DNA from: Xylanimonas protaetiae
GTDB lineage: Bacteria; Actinomycetota; Actinomycetes; Actinomycetales; Cellulomonadaceae
NCBI RefSeq assembly: GCF_004135385.1
Contig: NZ_CP035493.1
Coordinates: forward strand, 2,356,001-2,420,000
Length of the DNA: 64,000 nt
Reading direction: 5' to 3'
Shown here: piece by piece, positions 39,766 through 51,609 of the stretch
How positions within the stretch are numbered: the stretch's first letter is position 1
How the letters are laid out: each line of letters starts with the position of its first letter
Made by a program: the position numbers and the translations under genes
The notes under the pieces: generated by a model
Databases searched by the model: none
The model's input: only the letters and a program-made list of their open reading frames with translations
What the model was told of the DNA's origin: nothing

Positions 39766-41106
39766 GTGAAGAGCGCCGTCGAGACCCTGGAAGCAACCAA
39801 GGTCAAGCTGACCGTCGAGGTGGACTACGACGAGCTCAAGCCGAGCATCGACCACGCCTACAAGCACATCGCGGAGCAGGTGACGATCCCCGGCTTCCGC
39901 AAGGGCAAGGTGCCGCCGCGCATCATCGACCAGCGCGTGGGCTGGGGCGCCGTCGTCGAGCACGCGGTCAACGAGGACCTGGGCCGCTTCTACGGCCAGG
40001 CCGCCTCCGAGCAGAAGCTGCGCCCGCTGGGCCAGCCGGCCGTCGAGGTCACCGAGATCCCCGCGAAGGCCGGCGAGGGCTCGCTGAAGTTCACCGCCGA
40101 GGTCGAGGTCCGCCCCGAGATCGAGCTCCCCGAGCTGAGCACGATCGACATCGCCGTCGAGTCGACCGAGGTCGCCGACGCCGACGTCGCCGAGCGCCTC
40201 GACGCGCTCCGCGAGCGCTTCGGCACCCTCGTGGGCGTCGACCGTCCCGCCGCCGAGGGCGACTACGTCGTCGTCGACCTCAAGGCCGTCATCGGCGACG
40301 AGGAGGTCGACTCCGTGTCGGGCATCTCCTACCAGATCGGCTCGGGCAACATGCTCGAGGGCCTCGACGAGGCGCTCACGGGCCTCTCGGCCGGCGAGAC
40401 CACGACGTTCACGGCGCCGCTGGCCGGCGGCGACCACGCGGGCGAGGAGGCCACCGTCACGGTGACCGCCACCTCGGTCAAGCAGCGCGACCTGCCCGAG
40501 GCGGACGACGACTTCGCCCAGCTCGCCTCCGAGTTCGACACGCTCGAGGAGCTCACCGCGGACCTGCGCGAGCAGGTCGCCTCGATCAAGAAGTCGAACC
40601 AGGCCGTCACGGCCCGCGACTCGCTGCTCGAGAAGCTCCTCGCCGCCGTCGAGATCCCGGTCCCGCAGGGTGCCGTCGAGGCCGAGGTGCACCGCCACCT
40701 CGAGGGCGAGGGTCGTCTCGAGGACGACACGCACCGCGCCGAGGTCACCGTGGACGCCACCACCGCCCTCAAGAACCAGATCCTGCTCGACACCCTCGCC
40801 GAGAAGCTCGCCGTCAAGGTCGGCCAGGGCGAGCTCGTCGAGTACCTGGTCCAGGCCTCGCGCCAGTACGGCATGGAGCCGCAGCAGTTCATCCAGACGC
40901 TCGACCAGGGCGGCCAGATCCCCGCCATGGTCGGCGAGGTCGCGCGCTCCAAGGCGCTCGCCGTCGCGCTGCGCCAGATCGAGGTCAAGGACGGCGAGGG
41001 CAACGTCGTCGACCTGAGCGAGTTCATCGGCTCCGACGAGGCCGACACGGCCGCGGAGGCGCTCGAGGGCGCCGTCGCCGAGGCCGCGGAGGCCGAGGAG
41101 GCCTGA
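39766..41106 (+). CDS. tig: Trigger factor
   Basis: 446 aa, GTG at 39766 behind GGAG. The ribosome-binding domain has the signature TIPGFRKGKVPPRI. The FKBP-type PPIase domain is at about 165-250 (EGDYVVVDLKAVI) and the C-terminal chaperone arms end in an acidic Ala/Glu tail. It binds nascent chains at the exit tunnel. Followed by clpP1, clpP2 and clpX, the usual actinobacterial proteostasis cluster. Confidence 0.95.
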   Translation: MKSAVETLEATKVKLTVEVDYDELKPSIDHAYKHIAEQVTIPGFRKGKVPPRIIDQRVGWGAVVEHAVNEDLGRFYGQAASEQKLRPLGQPAVEVTEIPAKAGEGSLKFTAEVEVRPEIELPELSTIDIAVESTEVADADVAERLDALRERFGTLVGVDRPAAEGDYVVVDLKAVIGDEEVDSVSGISYQIGSGNMLEGLDEALTGLSAGETTTFTAPLAGGDHAGEEATVTVTATSVKQRDLPEADDDFAQLASEFDTLEELTADLREQVASIKKSNQAVTARDSLLEKLLAAVEIPVPQGAVEAEVHRHLEGEGRLEDDTHRAEVTVDATTALKNQILLDTLAEKLAVKVGQGELVEYLVQASRQYGMEPQQFIQTLDQGGQIPAMVGEVARSKALAVALRQIEVKDGEGNVVDLSEFIGSDEADTAAEALEGAVAEAAEAEEA

Positions 41107-41126
41107 GCCTCGCCAGCACGTCGCGG

Positions 41127-41159
41127 ACGGCGCCGCACCCCTCCCGGGTGCGGCGCCGT
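41127..41159 (+). terminator. tig terminator
   Basis: ACGGCGCCGCACCC pairs perfectly with GGGTGCGGCGCCGT around a short CTCCC loop, 20 bases past the tig stop. Confidence 0.75.
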
Positions 41160-41269
41160 CGTCGTTGCACGCCATCCCATGCGCCGTGAGCGAAACGAGC
41201 CGTGCCGGGGACTTCGGGGCCGGTGGCGGACGTTAGGGTCGAGCACAACCGAACGTGAAGGAGACGGAC

Positions 41270-41914
41270 GTGAACGACCTGCTGAGGATGGACGGCACAG
41301 GTCCCGTGGCTCGTGCCGACGGACCCAGCCTCGGGCTCAACGACTCCATCTACAACCGGCTCCTCAAGGAGCGCATCATCTGGCTGGGCTCGGAGGTGCG
41401 CGACGAGAACGCCAACGCCATCTGCGCGCAGATGATGCTGCTCGCCGCGGAGGACCCCGAGAAGGACATCTGGCTGTACATCAACAGCCCGGGCGGCTCG
41501 ATCACCGCCGGCATGGCGATCTACGACACCATGCAGTTCATCCAGCCCGACGTCGCCACCGTGGCGATGGGCATGGCCGCGTCGATGGGGCAGTTCCTGC
41601 TCTCGTCGGGCGCGAAGGGCAAGCGCTACGCGACGCCGCACGCCCGCGTCATGATGCACCAGCCGTCGGGCGGCATCGGCGGCACCGCCACCGACGTCCG
41701 CATCAACGCGCAGCTCATCATGCACATGAAGCAGGTGCTCGCCGAGCTGACCGCCGAGCAGACGGGCAAGTCGCTCGAGCAGATCCTCAAGGACAACGAC
41801 CGCGACTCCTGGTTCACCGCCCAGGAGGCCCTCGAGTACGGCTTCATCGACCACGTGGTCGAGAACGCGGCCCTCGCGGGCGGCGGCGGCATGAACAGCA
41901 CGAGCGCGAGCTGA
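41270..41914 (+). CDS. clpP1: ATP-dependent Clp protease proteolytic subunit 1
   Basis: 214 aa. GTG at 41270 with GAAGGAGA five bases upstream. The catalytic Ser is in [11 protein letters not shown], His in [11 protein letters not shown], and Asp in [11 protein letters not shown]. In actinobacteria ClpP1 and ClpP2 form a mixed tetradecamer gated by ClpX or ClpC1. Eleven bases separate it from clpP2. Confidence 0.95.
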   Translation: MNDLLRMDGTGPVARADGPSLGLNDSIYNRLLKERIIWLGSEVRDENANAICAQMMLLAAEDPEKDIWLYINSPGGSITAGMAIYDTMQFIQPDVATVAMGMAASMGQFLLSSGAKGKRYATPHARVMMHQPSGGIGGTATDVRINAQLIMHMKQVLAELTAEQTGKSLEQILKDNDRDSWFTAQEALEYGFIDHVVENAALAGGGGMNSTSAS

Positions 41915-41925
41915 GGAGAGAAGAC

Positions 41926-42627
41926 GTGACCCCTGAACAGTTCGCCGCCAGCGCCGGCCGCCTCGCCGGCGACTTCGCCCGCCCGGGCGGCATCGCCCTG
42001 CCCAGCCCGTCGTCGCGCTACGTGCTCCCGCAGTTCGAGGAGCGCACCGCCTACGGCTTCAAGCGGCAGGACCCGTACACCAAGCTCTTCGAGGACCGCA
42101 TCATCTTCCTCGGGGTGCAGGTGGACGACGCCTCGGCCGACGACGTCATGGCGCAGCTCCTGGTCCTGGAGTCCCAGGACCCCGACCGCGACATCATGAT
42201 GTACATCAACAGCCCCGGTGGCTCGTTCACCGCGATGACGGCGCTGTACGACACGATGCAGTACATCAAGCCGCAGATCCAGACGGTCTGCCTCGGCCAG
42301 GCGGCCTCGGCCGCGGCCGTGCTGCTGGCCGCCGGCCAGCAGGGCAAGCGCTACGCCCTGCCGAACGCGCGCGTGCTGATCCACCAGCCCGCGATGGAGG
42401 GCGGCGGCTACGCCCAGGCCTCCGACATCGAGATCCACGCCAACGAGCTCATCCGCATGCGCGAGTGGCTCGAGGAGACCCTGGCCGCCCACTCGGGCCG
42501 TACGCCCGAGCAGGTCAAGGAGGACATCGAGCGCGACAAGATCCTCACGGCCGCCCAGGCCAAGGACTACGGCCTCGTGGACCTGGTCCTCGAGTCGCGC
42601 AAGCCGAAGCCGGTCGTCGCGCGCTGA
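41926..42627 (+). CDS. clpP2: ATP-dependent Clp protease proteolytic subunit 2
   Basis: 233 aa, GTG at 41926 behind GAGGAGAG. A longer N-terminus with [20 protein letters not shown], typical of ClpP2. Catalytic Ser in [15 protein letters not shown], His in [11 protein letters not shown], Asp in DIERDK. It forms the second ring partner of ClpP1. Confidence 0.95.
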   Translation: MTPEQFAASAGRLAGDFARPGGIALPSPSSRYVLPQFEERTAYGFKRQDPYTKLFEDRIIFLGVQVDDASADDVMAQLLVLESQDPDRDIMMYINSPGGSFTAMTALYDTMQYIKPQIQTVCLGQAASAAAVLLAAGQQGKRYALPNARVLIHQPAMEGGGYAQASDIEIHANELIRMREWLEETLAAHSGRTPEQVKEDIERDKILTAAQAKDYGLVDLVLESRKPKPVVAR

Positions 42628-42633
42628 CCCGTC

Positions 42634-42687
42634 GAGCCTCCGCCGCGTGTCGGGTGCCTGCTGGCGCCCGCCGCGCGGCGGAGGCTC
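42634..42687 (+). terminator. Terminator between clpP2 and clpX
   Basis: GAGCCTCCGCCGCG pairs with CGCGGCGGAGGCTC across a long GC-rich loop, so clpX probably has its own promoter. Confidence 0.6.
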
Positions 42688-42792
42688 GTACGCTGGAGGC
42701 CACTCGCGACGCACCGGGGAAGTCGGCTGACAACGCCGGTGGCGTGGTGTGGAATGGGGCCAGAAGTACTCGCTGGAGGAAGGAGGCGCCCG

Positions 42793-44073
<1,281 letters not shown>

Positions 44074-44084
44074 CCTCGGCCGAC

Positions 44085-44126
44085 GCGAGAGGGCCCCGAC
44101 ACCCGAAGGTGTCGGGGCCCTCTCGC
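44085..44126. terminator. Bidirectional terminator, 19-bp stem
   Basis: GCGAGAGGGCCCCGACACC pairs perfectly with GGTGTCGGGGCCCTCTCGC around CGAA. It lies between the convergent ends of clpX and fadD. Confidence 0.85.
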
Positions 44127-44133
44127 ACGGGGG

Positions 44134-45957
44134 TCAGGCGGCGGTGGTCGGGGCCCCCGCGTAGAGCCCGTCGACGACCGACGCGAAGTCCTTGATGACC
44201 AGTGCGCGCTTCACCTTCAGGGACGGCGTGAGGTAGCCGTTCGCCTCGGTGAAGTCGTTCTCCAGCACGTGGAACTTGCGGATCGACTCGGCGCGCGAGA
44301 CGGCCTCGTTGGCGCGGGTCACGGCCCGGTCGAGGGCGGCGAGCACGTCGGGGTGGACGCGCGCCTCCGAGACCGGCATGTTCGGCAGGCCGTGCGTGGC
44401 GAGCCAGCCGGGCAGCATCTCCGGGTCCAGGGTCACGAGCGCGCCGATGAACGGGCGCTGGTCGCCGACGACGACGACCTGCGAGACCAGCGGGTGCGAG
44501 CGCAGGCGGTCCTCGAGCAGCGCCGGGGCGACGTTCTTGCCGCCGGCGGTCACGATGATCTCCTTCTTGCGGCCCGTGATGCGCAGCCGGCCGTGCGAGT
44601 CGAGCGTGCCCAGGTCGCCCGTGTGGAACCAGCCGTCCACGAGCACCTCGGCCGTGAGCTCCGGCTGGTTGCGGTAGCCGCGGAAGATGTGCGGTCCCTT
44701 GAGCAGGATCTCGCCGTCGTCGTCGATCTGGACGGACGTGCCCGGCAGCGGCGGGCCGACCGTGCCGATCGCGACCGAGCGCGGCAGGTTCACGGCGGCG
44801 GGCGCCGTCGTCTCCGTCAGGCCGTAGCCCTCGAGGACCGTCACGCCGACGCCGCGGAAGAAGTGGCCCAGACGCTCACCGAGCGGGGCCCCGCCGGACA
44901 CGGCGTGGACGACGGCGCCGCCCATGGCCTCGCGCAGCTTCGAGAGCACGAGCCGGTCGGCGAGCTTGTGCTGGAGGGCGAGCGCGGGCGGGACCGGGCC
45001 GGCCTCCCGCGCGCGCGACGTCGCGATGGAGGTGCGGGCGGCCCAGTAGAAGATCTTCCGCTTGAGCGGCGAGGCCGAGGCCTTCTGCTCGGCCGAGTTG
45101 TACACCTTCTCGAAGACGCGGGGGACGGCGAGCAGGAAGGTGGGCTTGAAGGAGCCGAGGTCGGCCACGAGGTTCTTCACGTCCGGCGCGTGGCCCAGCA
45201 CGGTGTTGGCCGAGAGGACGGCGACCTGGATGAGGCGCGCGAAGACGTGCGCGATCGGCAGGAACAGCAGGGTGCGGGCGCCGTCGTGGTCGATGACCTC
45301 GGGCAGCACCTCGGCCGCGTTGCGCGAGACGTGCGCGAAGTTGCCGTGCGTGAGCTCGGCACCCTTGGGGCGGCCCGTCGACCCGGAGGTGTAGATGATC
45401 GTCGCGAGGTCGCTCGCCCGGGTGGCGGTGCTGCGGGCGGTGACGTCCTGCGCGGCGACGGCCTCGCCCGCGGCGCGCAGCGCCTCCAGGGCGCCGGCGT
45501 CGATGACGAGCACGTCCTCGAGCTCCGCGACCGACGCGCGGACGGCGTCGACGATCCCGGCGTGCGCGGCCGTCTCGACGACGGCGAAGCGGCACCCGGC
45601 GTCGGACAGGATCCACTCGACCTGGTCGGGGGAGGAGGTCTCGTAGACGGGGACGGGGACGCCGCCGACGGCCCAGACCGCATAGTCGACGAGCGTCCAC
45701 TCGTAGCGGGTGCGCGACATGATGGCGACACGGTCGCCCACCTCGACGCCGCGGGCCAGGAGGCCGCGGGCCACCGACATGACGTCGGCGGCGAAGGCGT
45801 TCGCGCTCACGGGGACCCAGGGGGCCTGCGGCGTCTCGCGGCGTTCGAGCAGGGGCCCGTCGCCGGTGCGGGCGACACGGTCGGCGAGCATCGAGCTGAT
45901 GCTGGTCGTTTCCGGGACGTCCACCAGAGCGGGCGTCGTCGCGAGGTTCACGGTCAT
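44134..45957 (-). CDS. Long-chain fatty acid-CoA ligase (FadD15 type)
   Basis: 607 aa, ATG at 45957. AMP-binding core IIYTSGSTGRPKGAELTHGN, then YGLTETTAPAAVN, GWFHTGDLG and RITGRKKEIIVTAGGKNV. The catalytic Lys is in TPSLKVKR near the C-terminus. It activates long-chain fatty acids to acyl-CoA. The chorismate mutase gene is divergent 100 bases away. Confidence 0.93.
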   Translation of the reverse strand: MTVNLATTPALVDVPETTSISSMLADRVARTGDGPLLERRETPQAPWVPVSANAFAADVMSVARGLLARGVEVGDRVAIMSRTRYEWTLVDYAVWAVGGVPVPVYETSSPDQVEWILSDAGCRFAVVETAAHAGIVDAVRASVAELEDVLVIDAGALEALRAAGEAVAAQDVTARSTATRASDLATIIYTSGSTGRPKGAELTHGNFAHVSRNAAEVLPEVIDHDGARTLLFLPIAHVFARLIQVAVLSANTVLGHAPDVKNLVADLGSFKPTFLLAVPRVFEKVYNSAEQKASASPLKRKIFYWAARTSIATSRAREAGPVPPALALQHKLADRLVLSKLREAMGGAVVHAVSGGAPLGERLGHFFRGVGVTVLEGYGLTETTAPAAVNLPRSVAIGTVGPPLPGTSVQIDDDGEILLKGPHIFRGYRNQPELTAEVLVDGWFHTGDLGTLDSHGRLRITGRKKEIIVTAGGKNVAPALLEDRLRSHPLVSQVVVVGDQRPFIGALVTLDPEMLPGWLATHGLPNMPVSEARVHPDVLAALDRAVTRANEAVSRAESIRKFHVLENDFTEANGYLTPSLKVKRALVIKDFASVVDGLYAGAPTTAA

Positions 45958-46056
45958 CGTCTCCGTCTGTCCAGGTCTGACCCAGTGTCGGACCTGCCGC
46001 GACGCTACCGGACCCTCCGCCCACCCGGCGCCTTCGGCCCGCATAGGATCGGTCAC

Positions 46057-46401
46057 ATGACCCCACCCGCGGTGCCCGACGAGATCCTGGGTTTGCGACG
46101 CAGTATTGACAACATTGACGCAGCCTTGGTCCATCTGCTCGCCGAGCGGTTCAAGATGACCGAGCGCGTGGGCCACCTCAAGGCCGTCGGCGGCCTGCCT
46201 CCCGCCGACCCGGCCCGTGACCGCCAGCAGATCGACCGCCTGACCGCGATGGCGACGGAGGCGGGGCTGGACCCGGAGTTCGCCGAGGGGTTCCGCGCGT
46301 TCATCGTCGCCGAGGTGATCCGCCACCACGAGCGCATCGCGGCGGAGTACGCCGCGGGCCACCTCGAGGGCGACGTCCCGGCGCTCGACACGTTCGCTTG
46401 A
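46057..46401 (+). CDS. Chorismate mutase (AroQ type)
   Basis: 114 aa. Helical AroQ fold: LRRSIDNIDAALVHLLAERF, Lys in RVGHLKA, ARDRQQIDRL, EVIRHHERIA. It makes prephenate for Phe/Tyr synthesis. Cytoplasmic; there is no signal peptide, unlike the secreted form. It could bind AroG as the mycobacterial enzyme does. Confidence 0.88.
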   Translation: MTPPAVPDEILGLRRSIDNIDAALVHLLAERFKMTERVGHLKAVGGLPPADPARDRQQIDRLTAMATEAGLDPEFAEGFRAFIVAEVIRHHERIAAEYAAGHLEGDVPALDTFA

Positions 46402-46509
46402 AGGGGGTAGGCAGCTCGTAGCGCCGGGGCCCGGGCCCTGGGGGTGCGCTGCGCCGCGTCGCGTCGCACCCTTGGTAGACAGCCGAGACCGGGAGGCGCA
46501 AGAGCTGAC

Positions 46510-47768
46510 ATGAAGACCGACTGGATCAAGCCCCTCATCGGCCGCCCTGGGCCGTTCGCGACGGTGTACCTCGACGCGACCCGCTCCGCGGAAGCCGGCG
46601 ACAGGGACGTCGAGGGCCGCTGGAAGGCTGTGCGTCGCACGCTCGCCGCGCAGGGCGCGCCCGACGGCGTCCTGGACGCCGTCGAGGACGCCGTGCTGCG
46701 GCCCACGCGCAAGCCGGGCGCACACGGGCGCGTCGTCATCGCCGACGCCGACGGCGTGCTGGTGGACAAGGCCCTGCGCACGGCGCCGACGGTGGCAACC
46801 GGCGTCTGGCACCCCGTGCCCGCGCTGCTGCAGGCCGCGCTCGCTGCCGACGAGGAGGTCACCGCGCTCAAGGTGGCCGTCGACCGCACGGGCGCCGACC
46901 TGACGCTGACCGGCCCGGGGGCTGGGACGCCCCGCGCACCTTCGAGGCCCCGCACGACGACGTCTCGAAGGTGGACGTGGGTGGCTCCCGCGGAGCCGGG
47001 TCGGGCGGGACCGGCGGCGCCGGCGGCGGAGACCGCGGCGGCTCGTCCGCCGAGGCGCGCGCCGAGGACTCGCTGGCCCGCAACTCCGAGGCGATCGCCA
47101 AGGAGGTCGACAAGGCCGTGACGGCCGCGAAGCCCGAGATCGTGCTGCTCTACGGCGACGCCCGCACGGTGCGCGGCGTGCGCGGGTCGCTCGTGCGCCC
47201 CGTCTCCGAGCTCACCGTCGAGGTGGCCGGCGGCGGCCGCGGGGCGGGTGTCCACGAGGGCGCGTTCGCCGAGAACCTCGACGAGGCGCTCGACTCCTAC
47301 CGCGAGCGCCGCCGCGAGGTGGTGCTGTCCGAGCTGCGGCAGGGGCAGGGCCGCGAGCAGGGTGCGGTGAGCGGCGTCGAGGACGTCGTCGCGGTGCTGT
47401 CGCGCGGGCAGGTCAAGGCGCTCGTGCTGAGCGAGGACGTGGGGTACGACGGCGCGCTCGTCGTCGGCGCGGACGGTGCGCGGGGCCCGCTGAGCGGGCG
47501 GACCCTGTGGATCGGCCCGGACCCGCTGGCGATCGCGACGTCGCGTGCGACGCTCGAGGACGCCGGGTACACCGAGGGCCTCGAGGAGCTGCCGGCGGCG
47601 ATCGCGCTGGTGCGCGCGGCCGTGGGGCAGGACGCCGGGCTGTGCGTGTGCCCGGAGGGCGCCGCCGAGCTCATCGACGGGGTCGGGGCGACGCTGCGCT
47701 GGCACGACGGCAGCACGCCGCAGGAGGTCGCGGCGACGATGAGCCGCGACGCGGACCTGCTGCGGTGA
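46510..47768 (+). pseudogene. Vms1/ANKZF1-type peptidyl-tRNA hydrolase family protein, frameshifted
   Basis: It begins MKTDWIKPLIGRPGPFATVY and runs normally to about residue 137. A missing G in the run GGGGG at 46917-46921 shifts the frame; the continuation GWDAPRTFEAPHDDVSKVDV ends at 47768. Restoring one base gives about 420 aa with the eRF1-like later region (ALRWHDG type end). In actinobacteria this family relates to Rv2629-like and baeRF proteins acting at stalled ribosomes. Probably a sequence error rather than a broken gene. Confidence 0.7.
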
Positions 47769-47782
47769 CCTGAGGACGCAGC

Positions 47783-47815
47783 GCGGCCCGGCCCCCGTGA
47801 GGGGAGCCGGGCCGC
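47783..47815. terminator. Bidirectional terminator (second copy of the GGCCCGGC type)
   Basis: GCGGCCCGGCCCC pairs with GGGGAGCCGGGCCGC with one bulge around GTGA. Nearly the same as 15892-15922. Between convergent genes. Confidence 0.75.
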
Positions 47816-47852
47816 GCCGCGCGCGCCGGTGTCAGACGCGCGGCGTCTTGCG

Positions 47853-50590
47853 TCAGGCGCGCGGCGTCTTGACCGGGGGCTCGCCGAGCTGCGAGGCGAG
47901 CACGACGATGCCGCCCTGGACGTCGGGGTCGCCCTGGCCGTCGGCGGCCTCGACGAGCTCGGAGGGGCCCTCGACACGGCCGGCGCCGCGGACGTCGTCG
48001 AGCGCCGAGCGCACGCCCGCGAGGGCGCCGGCCGGGACGGCGAGCGTCACGGAGAGGATCGGCGTCTTGGGCGACACCTTGGCCTCGGACTTGATCTTGC
48101 GCAGCGCGGCCAGGGCGTCGCCCGCGGCGGCGAGCTGCACCGGGTCGGCGTCGCCCGCGGCGGCACGCAGCGGGGCCGACACCGGCCAGGCGGCGCGGTG
48201 CACCGAGCCCTCGCGCCACCACGACCAGACCTCCTCGGTCGCGTACGGCAGCACCGGCGCGAGCAGGCGCAGCATCGTGTCGAGGGCGAGCGCGAGCGCG
48301 GTGCGCGCCGACGTCGTCCCGGCCGAGACCTCCGACGACGCGGCGCCGGCGCCGTAGGCGCGGTCCTTGACGAGCTCGAGGTAGTCGTCGCAGAACGTCC
48401 AGAAGAACGTCTCGGTGACCTCGAGCGCGCGCGTGTGGTCGTACGCCTCGAGCGCCTCGGTGGCCGCGTCGACGACGGCGGCCAGGCCCGCGAGCATCGC
48501 GCGGTCGAGCTCGACGGTCACGGCCGCGGGGTCGAGGACGATCTCGCCGGCGCCGCCGAAGTCGAGCACGAACTTCGAGGCGTTGAGCACCTTGATGGCC
48601 AGGCGGCGACCGATCTTCATCTGGCCCTCGTCGAACGCCGCGTCGGTGCCGAGGCGGGCCGAGGCCGCCCAGTACCGCACCGCGTCGGAGCCGTGCTGCT
48701 CGAGCAGGCCCAGCGGCGTGACGACGTTGCCCTTCGACTTCGACATCTTCTTGCGGTCGGGGTCGAGGATCCAGCCGCTGATGGACGCGTTGGCCCAGGG
48801 CAGGCCGCCGCACTCGAGGTGCGAGCGCACCACGGTCGAGAACAGCCAGGTGCGGATGATGTCCTGGCCCTGCGGGCGCAGGTCCATCGGGTAGATGCGC
48901 TCGAACAGGTCGTTGTCGCGCTCCCAGCCGGCCACGATGAGCGGGGTCAGGGACGACGTCGCCCAGGTGTCCATGATGTCCTGGTCGCCGACGAACCCGC
49001 CGGGCACGCCGCGCTGCTCCTCGGTGTAGCCCGCGGGGCCTCGGCGGTCGGGTCGACGGGCAGCGAGGCCTCGTCAGGCACGATCGGGTGGCCGTAGTCG
49101 ACGTCGCCGGACTCGAGCACGGGGTACCAGAGCGGGATGGCCACGCCGAAGAACCGCTGGCGCGAGATGAGCCAGTCGCCGTTGAGGCCGTTGACCCAGT
49201 TCTCGTAGCGGACGCGCATGAAGTCCGGGTGGAAGTCGAGCTCCTTGCCGCGGCCCAGCAGCTCGGCCTTGAGGTCCCGGCCGGGCACGTCGCGGCCGCC
49301 GTTGCGGATGTACCACTGGCGGCTGGTGACGATCTCGAGGGGCTTGTCGCCCTTCTCGTAGAAGTTCGTCTTGCGCTGCGTGGCGACGGGCTCGGCGGCG
49401 AGGTCGCCCGACTCGCGCAGGGCGTCGACGACGGCCTTGCGGGCGGAGAACGTCGTCTTGCCCGCGAGGCCGTCCGCGTACAGCGCGGCGCCGGGGCCGT
49501 CGGCGATCCACTCCGGCGTCTCGCGGGACAGGCGGCCGTCGCGCTGGATGATCGAGCGCACCGGCAGCTGGAGCTCGCGCCACCACTGGACGTCGGTGAG
49601 GTCACCGAAGGTGCAGCACATGGCGATGCCGGCGCCCTTGTCCGGCTCGGCGGCGGGGTGCGCGAGCACGGGGACCTCGACGCCGAACAGCGGCGACGTC
49701 ACGGTCGTGCCGAACAGGTGCTGGTAGCGCTCGTCGTCGGGGTGCGCGATGAGCGCGACGACGGCGGGGATGAGCTCGGGGCGCGTCGTCTCGATGTGGA
49801 TCGGCGTGCCGTCCGGCGCGTGGAACGCGACCTTGTGGAAGAAGCCAGGGTAGTCGCGCGCCTCGAGCTCGGCCTGGGCCACCGCCGTCTGGAACGTCAC
49901 GTCCCACAGGCCGGGGGCCTCGGCCTGGTAGGCCTCGCCGCGCGCGAGGTTGCGCACGAACGCACGCTGGGCGGCGGCCCGCGAGGTCGCGCCGATGGTC
50001 TGGTACGTCTGCGCCCAGTCGACCGACAGGCCGAGGTAGCGCCAGACGCCCTCGAACGCCTTCTCGTCCTCGGCGGTCAGGCGCAGGCACAGCTCGATGA
50101 AGTTCTGGCGCGACACGGGCACCTGGTCGGCGGGCTTGACGGCTTTGCCATCGGTGCCCTGGTGCGGCGGCACGAAGTCCGGGTCGTAGGGCAGCGAGAT
50201 GTCCACGCGCACGCCGTAGTAGTTCTGCACGCGGCGCTCGGTGGGCAGGCCGTTGTCGTCCCAGCCCATCGGGTAGAACACCTCGAGCCCGCGCATGCGC
50301 TGGTAGCGCGCGAGGATGTCGGTGTGCGTGTACGAGAACACGTGGCCGACGTGCAGCGAGCCCGACGCCGTCGGGGGAGGCGTGTCGATCGAGTAGACCT
50401 GCTCGCGCGTCTTGGAACGGTCGAACGCGTACGTGCCGTCGGCCTCCCAGCGCTCGCCGAGCTTGGTCTCCAGGCCCTCGAGCGAGACCCGGTCCGGTAC
50501 CTCCCGGACCACCGCGCGGACGACGTCTGCCTGCGCACCGGCGGCAGGAGAGGGGGTCGTGGCGGGGGCGTCGGGGGTGAAGTCGCTCAT
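47853..50590 (-). pseudogene. valS: Valine-tRNA ligase, frameshifted in this sequence
   Basis: It begins MSDFTPDAPATTPSPAAGAQ; class I HIGH motif SGSLHVGHVFSYTHTD, Asp-rich editing domain, then KMSKSKGNVV. Reading breaks near 49031-49040: the frame should continue EAPAGYTEEQRGVPGGFVG but shifts by one base. The second frame continues cleanly to 47853. One restored base gives about 912 aa, the right length. Since ValS is essential and no second copy is seen here, the break is most likely a base missing from the sequence. Minus strand; a terminator follows. Confidence 0.85.
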
Positions 50591-50749
50591 GGTCCGCCAT
50601 TGTCCCAGATGCGGGCCCGCCGCACGGAACCGAGTCCGGCGTGACGCAACTCATCGAGGGAATCGATCGGAACCATTTGCAGTTTCGATAGGACGTGCCG
50701 CACGCTGGCAGCACCCCGAACCACCCCCGCACCCTGGAGGAGCCCCACC

Positions 50750-51553
50750 ATGCGCCGTCCCCGCGCCCTCGTCACCGCCGTCGCCGCCTCGCTCGTCCTG
50801 GCGCTCGGCGCGTGCTCCTCGGGCGCCGACGCCGACTCGAGCGCGTCGGGCGACGGCCTCGGCCTGGTCAAGGCGGGCACGCTGACCGTCGCGACCGAGG
50901 GCACCTACCGCCCGTTCAGCTTCCACGACGGCGGTGCCGGCGACCTGACCGGCTACGACGTCGAGGTGGCCCAGGCCGTCGGCGAGAAGCTCGGCCTCAA
51001 GGTCGAGTTCAAGGAGACGCAGTGGGACGCGATCTTCGCGGGCCTCGACGCGGGCCGCTTCGACACCATCGCCAACCAGGTCTCCATCACCGCCGAGCGC
51101 CAGGCCAAGTACCTGTTCAGCCAGCCGTACACGATCTCCCACGGCGTGGTCGTGGTGCGTGACGGCGACACGTCGGTGACGTCCTTCGCGGACCTCAAGG
51201 ACAAGACCACCGCCCAGTCGCTGACCAGCAACTGGTACAAGCTGGCGACGGACTCCGGCGCCAAGGTGGAGCCCGTCGAGGGCTGGGCCCAGGCCGTCGC
51301 CCTGCTCCAGCAGAAGCGCGTCGACGCCACGATCAACGACGAGCTGACCTACCTCGACTACGTCAAGGAGAACGGCCAGTCCGGCCTGGCGGTCGCGGTG
51401 CAGACCGACGACACCTCGAAGTCCGCGTTCGTCTTCACCCAGAAGAAGACCGCGCTCCAGGAGAAGGTCGACGGCGCCCTCGCCGACCTTGCCGCGGACG
51501 GCACGCTCACCGAGCTGTCCCAGAAGTACTTCGGCGACGACGTCTCGAAGTGA
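50750..51553 (+). CDS. Amino-acid (probably cystine/polar) ABC transporter substrate-binding lipoprotein
   Basis: 267 aa. Signal MRRPRALVTAVAASLVLALG then lipobox GAC at about residue 22. SBP family 3 blocks: TEGTYRPFSFHDG, GYDVEVAQAVGEKLGL, FAGLDAGRFDTIANQVSIT. Starts the operon with permease and ATPase. Resembles TcyA-type cystine binders, but the substrate is inferred only from family. Confidence 0.88.
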   Translation: MRRPRALVTAVAASLVLALGACSSGADADSSASGDGLGLVKAGTLTVATEGTYRPFSFHDGGAGDLTGYDVEVAQAVGEKLGLKVEFKETQWDAIFAGLDAGRFDTIANQVSITAERQAKYLFSQPYTISHGVVVVRDGDTSVTSFADLKDKTTAQSLTSNWYKLATDSGAKVEPVEGWAQAVALLQQKRVDATINDELTYLDYVKENGQSGLAVAVQTDDTSKSAFVFTQKKTALQEKVDGALADLAADGTLTELSQKYFGDDVSK

Positions 51554-51609
51554 CCTCGCTGCGCCGGTCGGGCCCGTTCGGCGGGCCCGACCAGCGCTGA
51601 CGTGGTTTG

